From Fremontodendron californicum (Eukaryota > Streptophyta > Magnoliopsida > Malvales > Malvaceae): DNA of 64,000 nucleotides. The translations under genes and the position numbers were made by a program. A model generated the notes under the pieces. The model did not search any database, was not told where the DNA came from, and was given only the letters and a program-made list of their open reading frames with translations. Where the stretch lies: contig JAULJL010000015.1 of NCBI GenBank assembly GCA_030761205.1, positions 8,189,501 to 8,253,500 of the forward strand, in the 5' to 3' direction. Of this stretch, positions 1 through 10,900 are shown one piece after another (the first letter of the stretch is position 1; each line of letters opens with the position of its first letter).

Positions 1-26
1 GGATGGAAACAAGTAAAGAAATTTAC

Positions 27-380
27 CTCATCGGGAGTCTGCTCACCTCGAAGCCTCCGCCCATCAAACAAGAAGGCAATTGAACTCAAATCCACCGACT
101 GCCTATCGCAATATGCAGTCATCAGTTTCTTCAGCTGAGTGCTTCTCTTAATCCGGAAAAAAACTTCATTGCCATCCTACAAACAATCGACCAAACAAGA
201 AATAATGACAAAAGAAAAAAAAAAAAGAAAAGAAAAAAGAGATGATCTAAAGGGACGTAAAAATAAAACCTGGCCCTTGACTTTGAGGTTAATGTGGGCA
301 GATTGATCGGCCGGCTTCTTATCCTCCTCCTGTCCTCCGCCACCAGCGCGGCCGACGCCGACACTACCTTCCGCTGACAT
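27..380 (-). CDS. SUMO: SUMO (small ubiquitin-related modifier), 5' exons only; gene runs off the window
   Basis: Ubiquitin-like modifier conjugated to lysines of nuclear proteins by the E1/E2 (SCE1) cascade. Two exons are visible: 380-270 (37 codons) and 176-27 (50 codons), joined in phase 0 by GT/AG splice sites. Residues 1-30 are the flexible Gly/Glu-rich tail (MSAEGSVGVGRAGGGG); the beta-grasp fold begins at HINLKVKGQ and continues with DGNEVFFRIKRSTQLKKLM and FLFDGRRLRGEQTPDE. The SUMO family is about 95-105 residues, so one exon carrying the last beta strand and the diglycine processing site lies to the left of position 1. The start is the ATG at 380; an upstream in-frame GTG is not needed. 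Family identity is certain; which paralogue (SUMO1/2-like by its sequence) is inference. Confidence 0.95.
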
Positions 381-487
381 TTTCACTGTGCCGCTCTTTC
401 TTAACTTTTAAGGCTCCTCCCAGATTCCGGTTTCTCGTGTCTGGAGAAATTAAAAAGGCCGATTTGGAGGGAAGAAGACAAGGGGGG

Positions 488-532
488 CATTGAAATAGGA
501 GACAAAGCGTTGGTTTTACGCTATATATACAA
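488..532 (-). promoter_or_regulatory. Candidate core promoter of the SUMO gene
   Basis: Read on the minus strand, a TATATATAG box lies at about 529-521, roughly 140 bp upstream of the SUMO ATG. That leaves a 5' leader of about 110 bp, a normal plant arrangement. No transcript evidence is available. Confidence 0.45.
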
Positions 533-1021
533 TTGTAAACCACTAAGTGAACTCCAATTTCTCAACTCACATTCGCAGGGTCATCACGTAGTGGCATTAT
601 GGCAATATTGTTAAAATAATTTGTACTGTCGGATGACGTGGATGTTCTTAGAAGGCGAGTTTTAGGGGATTGGATACTCGCCTGGATGTGGGGAAAAGAA
701 ACGCGTCGGAATTGAACTGGATTTGATAAAGATTTGGATTCCGGGCTTTGGGAATTGGGGATCGTTGAATGTGGGCTAATCTATTAAAGGGAATATTGGT
801 TTTGGGACCATGGATCGTTGAAATGGACGGTTGAGATTGAGTAGTTGGGAAATTGGACGGTTGAGGATGAGTTGGAAAACTGTGGTGGGGTGAAGGGGAA
901 GGGGAATCGGCGAGTCGTTTTCTTTGCTTTGATAAGAGTTGTGAGTACGATGCGTACTTTTTTTTGGACGTGATAAAAATAATTAGTAGTAAAATAATTA
1001 AAAAATAATAATAAAAGTTTG

Positions 1022-1500
1022 CTGATTGGTTGGGATTTCATCCTTATCCACTTTGGAAGAAAAATCGACGGGTTTGCACGTGTTGGATATGGATGGATCC
1101 GATTTGAAATATGGTATCTATCCAAATCTTTTTTTTTTTTTGTATATACACGTCCAAAAATACTTTGAGATATATCATTCTTCTTTTCTTACCATAAAAA
1201 TGTGGGTTGGACTTAGAACTTGTAAAATATATATATTATATATATATATCGTGTTTTATGTTTCTTACGTGTTAGTTTGTTGATTGGTTGGGACTTCATC
1301 CTTATCCACATTGGAAAAAAAATCGATAAATTAGCACGTGTTGAATATGGATGGATGGATCTGATTAGAAATATAATATCTATACAAATTTGGAAATTTG
1401 TTTGTAGATGTCCAAAAATACTTTTAGATATATCATCTTCTTTTCTTACCATAAAAATGTGGTTTTTACTTAGAATTTATACTTTGTGTATGTGTGTCGT
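1022..1500 (+). repeat. Tandem duplication, two units of about 240-255 bp
   Basis: Unit 1 starts near 1022 and unit 2 near 1279. Both run through GATTGGTTGGGA(T/C)TTCATCC, CTTATCCAC, a GCACGTGTTG segment (E/G-box-like CACGTG), ATATGGATGGAT, TCCAAAAATACTTT, and CTTACCATAAAAATGTGG. They differ by scattered substitutions and small indels, so the duplication is not recent. It is non-coding on both strands. Confidence 0.75.
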
Positions 1501-1712
1501 GTTTTTATTTTTTATATGTTAATTGTATAAATATAAATATAATATAAATTATTAAATATATCAAAATTTTAAATAAGAATATGATGCGTATACTGAATAA
1601 ATTATGTTAATTGTATTTAAACGTGTTATATTTTTATATCGTGTTTAAAATTATCATATTTATATAAATTCTTCTCCATTACTTTTCAATACATTCATCA
1701 ACACCATTCACC

Positions 1713-1788
1713 CATTTAAGAATTACGAAAATCATACTTATTACGGTAACTAAAATTGTATTCGATAATAATTGACAGAAAAACCATT
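1713..1788 (+). repeat. Left copy of a roughly 70-bp unit that flanks the large TIR element
   Basis: The unit contains GAAAATCATACTTATTA, GGTAACTAAAATTG and GATAATAATTGACAGAAAAA. Matching units follow the transposon at about 4094-4345, which shows that the element was inserted into a pre-existing tandem array. Confidence 0.65.
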
Positions 1789-1797
1789 TAAGAATTA

Positions 1798-4093
1798 AAG
1801 TTAATAGCATCAATGGTCTCCAAAATTTAGGGTATAGTTTATATTGATCCATAAATTTTAAAACGTATCAATCAAATTCTTGATCTTATAGTTTTGTATC
1901 AATGTGATCATTCCATTAGCAAACCCATTAAAATAGGCGTTAAATGACAAATGACATGTGATGTGTAAATTACAAAAATATCATCATACTGATGTGGTTC
2001 TTCTTTTTGTCTTTTTTTCTTGAGTTAATAGCACCAATGGTCTCCAAGTTTTATGGCATATTTTATATTGATTCTTAAATTTCAAAACGTATCAATCATA
2101 TCTTTTTATATTAATTTATTTTTGTCTTTTTATTCCTTTATTCTTATTTTTTTTCAAATTTTATATTTTCTTTTCTTTCTTTATTACAAATAAATACAAA
2201 AAAAATTATATAATTATTTAAATTAAAATTTTTTTAAATATAATTAATTTATAAACATATAAAATATTTAGTTAAATTAATTTTATAAAAAAGTAACAAT
2301 AAAATTTTTTATTTTTTGTTTATTATATTTTTATTTTTTCTCTTCTTTATAAATAAATAAAAATAAAAATAAAAAATTATAATTATAATTATATTATAAT
2401 TTAAACTAATTTTATATAAAATATAAAATATTTATTTGCATTAATATTATAAAAATATTTTAAGTTTTTTTATTTTTTTCCTTTTCCCTTTTTCTTCTTT
2501 ATAAATAAATAAAAACAAAAATAATTTATATTATAATTAAAATTAAAATTTCAAAATTAAAATTAAAATAATTTATAAAATATAATATATTTATTTACAT
2601 TAATTTTATAATAAAAAATAAATTTTATTTTCCTTTTTCTTATTTTTTTCTCCTTTTTCTTTTTCTAAATAAATTATTTTTTATAAAAAATTAAATAATT
2701 TATAAATACAAAATATTTATTTACATTCATTTAATTAGAAAATTAAATTTTAATGCCGACTTCAATGTTGAAGTTGAGGCAGCAACTACTTTGACCGAAT
2801 CTGCAATAAAGTGCCAAATCGGATCCTTATCGATCTAACGCGAGGGATCAAATTTGGCCTTTTGCAATTCCTATTGAGCGTTATGACAGTCTGATCTTTC
2901 ACAGGATCGGACTGGCCGTGGGGATTCAAATTCTCCTTTTTCGATCGACGATAGTTAAGTAGATAGAATAGAAAGAAAAAATTAAAAAAGGAAAATAAAT
3001 ATATTTACAAAAAATTTAATGTAAATAAATATTTACATTTGATACATTATTTAATTATTTACAAAATTAATTTGTTTATAAAAGGAAAAAAAGAAAAAGA
3101 AAAATATATTTTTTAATTAATTAAAATAAATATATTATTTTTTTATAAATTATTTAATTATTATAAAATAATTAATTTTTATGTAATTATTTATAACAGT
3201 AAATAAAAAAGAAAAGACAATTTTTTTTATAAATTAATGTAAATAAATATTTTTATATTTTTTATAAATTATTTACTTTTTAAAATTTTAATTTAAATTA
3301 CATTATAAATTATTATTTTTTTCTTTGTATTTATTTATTAACATGAGAAAAAGGAAAGGAAAAAAGAGAAAAAAAAGTAAAAACAAACTTAGAAGAATTT
3401 TTATAAAATTAATTTAAATAAATATTTTATATTTTTAATAAATTATGTAATATTTATAAAATTAATTTAATAAGATATAAATTGTTATTTATGTTTTAGT
3501 TTATTTATAAAGAATATAAAATGTAAAAATAAATAAAAAGAGAAAAAGAGAAAAAGGAAGAAAAAAATAAAAATATTTTTTATAAAATTAATTTAAATAA
3601 TTATAAATTAATTATATTTTCAAAAAATTAATTTAATTTAAATTATAATATAATATAATATAATATATTTTATTTTATTTTATTTTTTTGTATTTATTTA
3701 TAAAAAAAGAGAAAGAAAAATATAAAATTTAAAATTTAAAAAAGAATAAAGAATAAGGAATAAAAAGACAAAAATAAATTAATATAAAAGGATCCGATTT
3801 ATACGTTTTGAAGTTTAGGGACCAATATAAAATATGCTCTAAAGTTTGGGGATCATTGGTGCTATTAACTCAAGAAAAAAGACAAAAAGAAAGATCACAT
3901 CAGCATGATGACATTTTTGTAATTTACACGTCACATATCATCTGTCATTTAACGCCTATTCTAACGGTTTTGCTAACGGAAGTACCACATTTATACAAAC
4001 TATAAGATCGAGGATCTGATTGATATGTTTTGAAGTTTAGAGACCAATATAAAATATGCACTAAAGTTTGAGGACCATTGGTGCTATTAACTC
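1798..4093. mobile_element. Non-autonomous DNA transposon with long, nested terminal inverted repeats (probably Mutator-like)
   Basis: The outer ends are near-perfect inverted repeats: AAGTTAATAGCATCAATGG on the left and, complemented, GAGTTAATAGCACCAATGG on the right. Similarity extends over about 300 bp per arm. A second copy of the same terminus sits inside each arm (about 2024-2110 and 3790-3876), giving nested termini. Flanks TAAGAATTA (1789-1797) and TAAGAAATT (from 4094) look like an imperfect 9-bp target duplication, as in Mutator-like elements. No transposase frame is present. The interior is extremely AT-rich apart from a more GC-rich core at about 2753-2955. Confidence 0.7.
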
Positions 4094-4345
4094 TAAGAAA
4101 TTATGAAAATCATACTTATTATGGTAATTAAAATTGAATTTGATAATAATTGAAAAAAAAAAGGTAAGGGATAATAACCGTATATACCTATTATGGTAAT
4201 TAAAATTGTATTTGATAATAATTGACAGAAAAACTATTTAAGAATTATGAAAATCATACTTATTATGGTAATTAAAATTGAATTTGATAATAATATATTG
4301 ACAGAAAAAAAAAAAAAGAGTGAGGGATAATAACCGTATATACCT
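4094..4345 (+). repeat. Tandem repeat array to the right of the large TIR element
   Basis: Two and a half units contain CATACTTATTATGGTAATTAA, GATAATAATTGA and AGGGATAATAACCGTATAT. They match the unit left of the transposon at 1713-1788 and show the same A-run length variation between units. Confidence 0.65.
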
Positions 4346-4471
4346 ACCTACCTATTTTAAGAGAAAGGTCAACTAATTGAACTAAATAAGGCAACTAAAT
4401 TGATTTAAGAATTTATATAATATAAATTATATTTTAAGAGACTTATCATCAATACCATGTAAATTTCTATC

Positions 4472-4479
4472 TATAAATA
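4472..4479 (+). promoter_or_regulatory. TATA box of the XTH gene
   Basis: A TATAAATA motif lies 63 bp upstream of the ATG used for the XTH model. This would place transcription start near 4505 and give a leader of about 35-40 bases, typical of plant TATA genes. Confidence 0.6.
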
Positions 4480-4541
4480 CATCCCTCTTTTGGTATTATT
4501 ACAACTTCCAATTATACAATAAGAATTCCAAAGATATAGCT

Positions 4542-6952
4542 ATGGAAAAAAGGTTTTTTTTTCTTCTTCTTTTGCAATTTCTTTGTCATCAATGTTATTG
4601 TTTCTGCTATATATGATATATCTGATGATAATTTTACATTTTAGCATTTATTTTGTTACTCAATATCAACCTTGATAAATAAAACATGATCTTGATTGCA
4701 GCAATATAATAATAATAATAATAATAATATTATTGTTTTGGACAGGTTATTCGTTATTATTGTTGCAGCAATAGCAATATGTGCAAGCAGAGCTCATAAT
4801 GTTAGTTTTGATAAGAATTATCACGTCACATGGGGAAACGATCATGTAACTTCTCTAAACCAGGGAACTGAAATTCATCTTTCAATGGATACAGCTTCAG
4901 GTCTGCTAACTCATAACATTTAAATAAATTAAATTAATATGCAACTATATATATATATATATATATATATATGCATAAGGATCAACTTAATTTTATGCAT
5001 GCATGTAGACATAGTAATTTTTGACATAAAACAAATACGATACAAAAAATAATTAAAACACGATATAATATTACGAAAAAATAACGTGAATACGATTTGA
5101 AGTTATAAATAGATGAATGTGTTAAAATTTATATAACACGAATTATTAATACTAGAATTTCAGACACTCACTCTCTAGTGAAGATGTATTTTTTAAAAAA
5201 TAAATAAATTGTGTTTAAAAATTTTAATATAAAAAAAGGGTAATCTTTTTAAGTGGATTTTTTTAAAGAAAAATGGACAAAATTTGGTAGTTTTTTTAAG
5301 TGAGTAGTTTTTTTAAAAGATTTGGTGGTTTTTTAAAGTAAATAAATAACTTTTTTTTATAAAAATATTATATAAAATATTAAAAAATTTAATTATATTT
5401 AATTTTATTTTATTGTTTGTATTTTCACTAATTCAGTCACTCATTTTCTAGTAGTATAGATGTTAAAATTTATATAACATTTTAAATACGATATCAAAAA
5501 TAATACGAACACAACATAATATATGAATTGTCAGGTCTACATGCATACATACACTCGAATTCTTGCCTATAATATGTAATTTTTTTTTTTAAAAATCACT
5601 AATGTCTAATGGTATTATTATGGTTTCCTTTTCCAAAATAATGCAGGATGTGGGTATCAATCAAACGTGGGATATGCTTCAGGGTTTTTCCAAATGAAAA
5701 TAAAGCTACCCAACAAGGATTTTTCTGGAGTTGTTATAGCTTTTTATGTATATATATATATATAACTATATCTTCTTTTGTTTTTGGCTCTAACATGTAG
5801 TAATTACTGAATTTTTTTAATGAAAATTTTGGTGGGTTGATGGCATATGCAGTTGACATCAGCGGCAGTTAACAATGGAGGAAACCACGACGAGCTTGAT
5901 TTTGAGTTCTTGGGTAGCGATGGGCCACCTTTTACATTGCAAACAAATGTGTTCTCTAGTGATAATGGAGGCAGAGAGCAAAGATTTCATCTCTGGTTTG
6001 ATCCCACTGCTGATTTTCATACCTACGGAATTCTTTGGAATCAGCATCAAATAGTGTAAGCAAAACTAATCCATGGTTCGTGTTTGTAAATAGAATAGAG
6101 TTGTTCATGAGTCGGATCGATCTATACTCAAATAATAAAAAAAAAAAATTATTTATCCAAAGCTCGGCCTGACATATCGGGCTTGGAAAGCCTATTTACT
6201 ATTTAAAAATTATTTTTTATGTTAGTATTAATATATTTTTATAATTAAATTCGATTAAATAGTAATTTGGATTCATCTAAATTTATAAAATCTTAAACAA
6301 GAATTGTCTTATCTACTGACTAACCAAGCAGCTTTCAGTCAATTTAGTAAAGTCTAGAGGCATTGACGGAGTTCAAATTGACTTGCTTGATTCCGTGAAT
6401 CTTATGATTAATAAATTGAACTTCAAAGAAATAGATTGAATTTATCTTTAAATTTAAAAAGAAAAAGTGCCCTTATTGGTCGGCCCGTTGAGACCCTTGG
6501 ATAGCTCTATTTTTGTAAACATTTAACTTATGTTTATTCAAAATAATTTGATTATTTCTTCTTACCTTTTCAGGTTTTATGTGGACAATACACCCATAAG
6601 AGTTTTTAAGAACAACACAAACATTGGAGTAAGTTATCCATCACAACAATTAGTGATTCAAGGAAGCATATGGAATGGAGAAACTTGGGCATCAGGTGGA
6701 AGAAGAATTGATTGGAGTAAAGCACCTTTCATAGCTAGTTTACAAGGATTTGATGTGACTGGCTGCCAATTTCAAGGCACTGCTAACAAAGACCAATGCT
6801 ACAACTCCAACTTGTGGTGGAATGGGGATAAATATTTGGAACTAGACCCTGCTCAGCATCAAGCTTTACAGCATGCAAGATCCAAATATATGTTTCAAGA
6901 TTACTGTTCTAAAAGTGCTGGGATTCATAAAGAATGCCATATTAATACATAG
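4542..6952 (+). CDS. XTH: Xyloglucan endotransglucosylase/hydrolase (GH16), 282 aa, five exons
   Basis: Secreted wall enzyme that cuts and religates xyloglucan. Exons: 4542-4552 (11 nt), 4746-4900, 5647-5747, 5853-6055, 6574-6952; summed length 849 nt, phases consistent. The 11-nt first exon gives MEKRLFVIIVAAIAICASRA, a clean signal peptide; exon 2 alone has no ATG in frame. The catalytic motif HDELDFEFLG occupies residues 101-110, with nucleophile Glu103 and acid/base Glu107. WNGETWASGG and the Cys-containing C-terminus (GCQFQGT, FQDYCSK, HKECHIN) fit the XET_C domain. The usual N-x-S/T glycosylation site just after the motif is absent (FLGSDGPPF). A TATA box lies at 4472. Intron 4 (6056-6573) carries a degenerate AT-rich repeat with ATGAGTCGG and CGGCCCG ends. 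Whether transglycosylation or hydrolysis dominates cannot be read from the sequence. Confidence 0.92.
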
Positions 6953-7953
6953 AAGTGAAAAACATATATATATTTATATATTTTGCTTAAATTAAGAAAT
7001 AAAAATGTAACACAGTTCCTTCTAAGCAAATTAATAAGAATTTCTTTCATTAAAAAAATAAAAACATTATTATATTTGCCATTCTTGTCTTTCCTAATCC
7101 TTGTACATAAAGGGAAATTATCATATTTTAGCCCTTTAAATTTAGAACTCAACTTTCCCTTTTTTTTTTTTTTTTGCTAAAAGAAAAAAGAAAATAATAA
7201 ACCATACGAGTGTCAAATTTGTTGAGTTTTTTATTAGCTAAAATACGAGGTGACCATTTATGTGTCAAGTTAGAGCCATCAAGTTTCCGATTAGATTTGT
7301 TTATGCACGGGTTATTAATATGATTCGATAAATTAATTTGAACTCAATCGATTAATTTTTAATAATTTGAATCGATAATAATTATTTTAATAATATAATT
7401 ATTTTAATATTTTAATATATTTTATATAATAAAATTAATTCTTAAATCTAACTCGGGTTGATCATAAATACCTCTAATTCCAATAAATTAACACAAAAAT
7501 ACTTGGTTTTGATTTGGTTGCTACTCGCTTCTTCTCTTTTATTTTTTATTTTTCCAAGAAAAATGAAATTAGACATCTTCCTAAATGGAAATGATCAAAG
7601 ATGGGTTTGTATGTGAAGGAAGGTCATTGTAAATTGTAATTATCAAACAGTAATGAAAATGAAGGCAATATAATGACATAGTAAATTTTAAATTTCACCA
7701 GTTAATTTATAAAGTTGTCAAATGCTCATTTGTTTTTATTATCCTAAAATTGAATGGGCTTATAAAGTCCAATCCACGATCCAAGAGCACCATCTGTAAT
7801 TGACTAAAAGAAGAGAAATTGTATATTTAAAAAGAAAAAACTCTTCGATCTTCACTGATCAGGTATTTTTTTGAAAGCTCCGTGGACTGGGTGCTCTCAT
7901 GGCGGATTTTCTATACCAGTAGCATAGTTTCAGTTTGCTAAGAAAACCCAGTA
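6953..7953. other. Intergenic: XTH 3' end to PIG-T start
   Basis: No gene seen. The interval contains the XTH 3' UTR, a degenerate AT-rich dispersed-repeat remnant around 7260-7480 (GGGTTATTAATATGATTCG, ACTCGGGTTGATC) and the PIG-T leader. No clear TATA box precedes PIG-T. Confidence 0.55.
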
Positions 7954-10900
7954 ATGGCCCTTCTTCAGAGGCCACTTATTTTGCTCCTTATTATAGGAAC
8001 TCATCAATTCTTGCAATGTTGGATTGCTTTTGGATCGGTCAATAAAGAAGGCCAAAAACAAGAAGAATTCAGTGAAGAACTTCTCTTGAAGCCATTGCCA
8101 GATCACAAAGTGTTGGCCCATTTCCATTTTCAAAGCTCTGCCCCTCCTTCTACCTCTAATGGCTGCCACCACCACTTATTTCCCAAAGCCATTTCTCAGT
8201 TGGTACTTTTTTTTTTTTTAATTTTGTTTTCTTTTGGGTCACTGAGAAATCTTGTTTTTCTGTGTATTTATGTTCTTTCATGTTGCTTTTGTTTAAATGG
8301 AGTTAGAGAGAACTTAGCTTAGCTAAGTCAAATGCATTTCTTTAGTTTCTGAATCTATTGGTAGTTTAGAAGGTAGAAAAACCTAAGAATTGAAATCTTT
8401 CCTTTTCTCTTCATAGTTGATATATTTATTAGGAAAATATTGAACCACTGTGTGCTGTAAGGAGGATTTTGAGTTTGCTTCCTTTTGGTCTGCTTTTGCT
8501 TGGATGTTGAAATTTATATTTAAGGTTTAAACTTTAAAGGATCCGGTTAAGTAAGGACTATGGAGTTGTCAACTCAGGCTGAGTCAATTTAAGTAGTTAG
8601 TGGACTGTATCAAGTTACCAGACTAACCGGGATTCACAATTTCAATTTATTAGCTTTTGTTTCATGATGAAAAGTCGGTGCAGTATATTTTGAGGTTAAA
8701 TCTAATCATTATCTTGGGAGCACTCAGCTTGGCTTGAGTGGAAAACCTTCTATTAGCCTATATACTTTAAAATATCATTCAACCTGTCTCTGCTATTTTC
8801 CTACTCAAGGTATGATTAATTCATTATTTTCCGCATTCATGAATATACATGAGAGTGAAATGTTTTATGAACTCGTCCAACTTTTTCAACAATGTTATGT
8901 CTGACATGAAGTACAAACTTGGTTATAAGTTTACCTGAAAAATGTTATGCACGTAATTGTGTATGTGATGCAGCAATTTGCATCTCTCTTTGTGTAAGGA
9001 AAGGATAATAGTTTTGATGAATTGCTTTGTTGTAGGTTTTAAGAAATTAACATTTAAGATAAGTAGCTTTGTTGTAGATATTAAAAGATTAACAATTACT
9101 CTGGGTTTTTTTTTGGTATAGGGCCACTGTCCTCCCTTGCACCAAAAATAAAAATGATTAACAATTAAGACAAGTCTTTGCAGTGTTTGAAAACAGTGCA
9201 TGACTATGAACATCTTTGAACAGGTTCAAAAATTTCGAGTTAAGGAAATGGAGTTGTCTTTCACACAAGGTCGTTGGAACTATGAAAGCTGGGGTGGATT
9301 TGATCCCATACCAAGCAGCAATGCAAAGCCCCCTGGAGTTGAGTTATGGGCTGTCTTTGATGTCCCAAAACATCAGATTGATGCTTCTTGGAAGAATTTA
9401 ACACACACTCTCTCAGGTCTTTTCTGTGCCTCAATCAACTTCCTAGAGTCTACTGCAACTTATTCTGCCCCAGAATGGAGTTTTCCACCAGCTTCAGGCA
9501 ATCTGAGGTATGGAACATTGCCCCGTGAAGCTGTTTGCACGGAGAATCTAACTCCATGGCTGAAGTTGCTTCCTTGTCGGGACAAAGCCGGGATTGCCTT
9601 GTTACTGGATAGGCCATCAATTTACAGAGGTTTTTATCATTCTCAGCGGTTGCATTTAACCTCAACTGGATCTGGTTCAGAGGGGATGGATTCAGGCATC
9701 ATATTAGAACAGACACTTACAGTTGTTCTCCAGCCTCATAGTCGAAGGGCCAGTATGGCTCATGCTAGTGAAAAACATATTCAACCAAGCTGGTCTCTTA
9801 GTTCAATTTTTGGGAAACAAGTTAGTGGAAGATGTGTTCTTGCGAAGTCCAGTAGTGTGTATCTTCTGCTCGACAGGGGCTTAGTTGCTGAACTGAAGCA
9901 TCCAAATAAAGAAAATGAGAAGTCTGCAGCAAATGGTTTGACCTCTGAGAATTTCTGGACTAATCCCAGCTTTGAGTTGTCTGCTAACCCAGACAGGATA
10001 TTTATAGAAGAAAACAGTTTGCATAGCAAGAGCTCGTCCACTTTGTACAAGTTTCAAGTTGAGAAATACAGTGAATCTGAGCCATTCGATATTGGTCTTA
10101 CTTGGAAGGTTCCTGTAGCTTGGTTATGTGAACAAGCACCATTACATGCTAGTAGGTTCTTGATGGGAAGTGGGAATGAGAGGGGTGCCATTGCTATTTC
10201 ATTAAAATCTACACAGTTCAGTGAGGGCTTCATGGGTGCTAATGCCGATGATGAAAGTTGTGAGCTGCGAGTTGATGTTTTTCAAGTTGTCCCTTGGTAT
10301 GTTAAGGTCTATTTCCATTCTCTGCAAGTGTTTGTTGATCAACAACCTAGGGCTGTTTCAGATATTATTGAGAAAATACATGTTTCACCTTCCAAAGATA
10401 AAGTGTCTCCTGGTGTGATGGAGGTGGTTCTGAAACTTCCTTGCAGAGTGAACACTGCTGCTTTAACCATAGAGTTTGATAAGGTGTGCTTTTCATTATA
10501 TTTATTTAGCTATTAATTAATCTAGTTTTACAAATTCTATTCAATCAACACAAGTTTTTTTCTTTTACCTGAGAAACGAATTTGTTATTAAGTATTTATT
10601 AAAACTGCTAATGTGGTTCATAAAGGTAAGATGTTAGGCTAAATAATATCAGCACAAAGTATTGATGAGTTTTGCTGCTGCATTGGGGTCCAACTTTTTT
10701 AGTTTCAGACAGAAAATCTTTTTCTGTAAAGCCTATTGCTGATAAAGTAGCCATATAAAATAGCAAATTGAATACCGTGAGTATATCTAATATTGACAAT
10801 AAAATGTATCTGAATTCAGACTTTGTCTGTTTTGTTTGTAATTTTGAACAAAAACTGATTAACTAATTCCATTTGTTATATAATGTTGAAACATAGACCT

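Larger units (their letters stand above)
533..1797. other. Gene-free interval between SUMO and the large TIR element
   Basis: I see no coding region. The open frames here are short, AT-rich and without recognisable domains. The interval holds the upstream region of SUMO (to about 1000), a local tandem duplication (separate entry) and one copy of the roughly 70-bp unit that also flanks the far side of the transposon. Confidence 0.6.

Noticed and set aside
2110..3780. Possible origin or matrix-attachment region because of extreme AT content
   Set aside because: The stretch is the interior of a TIR transposon; AT richness alone does not support a functional call.
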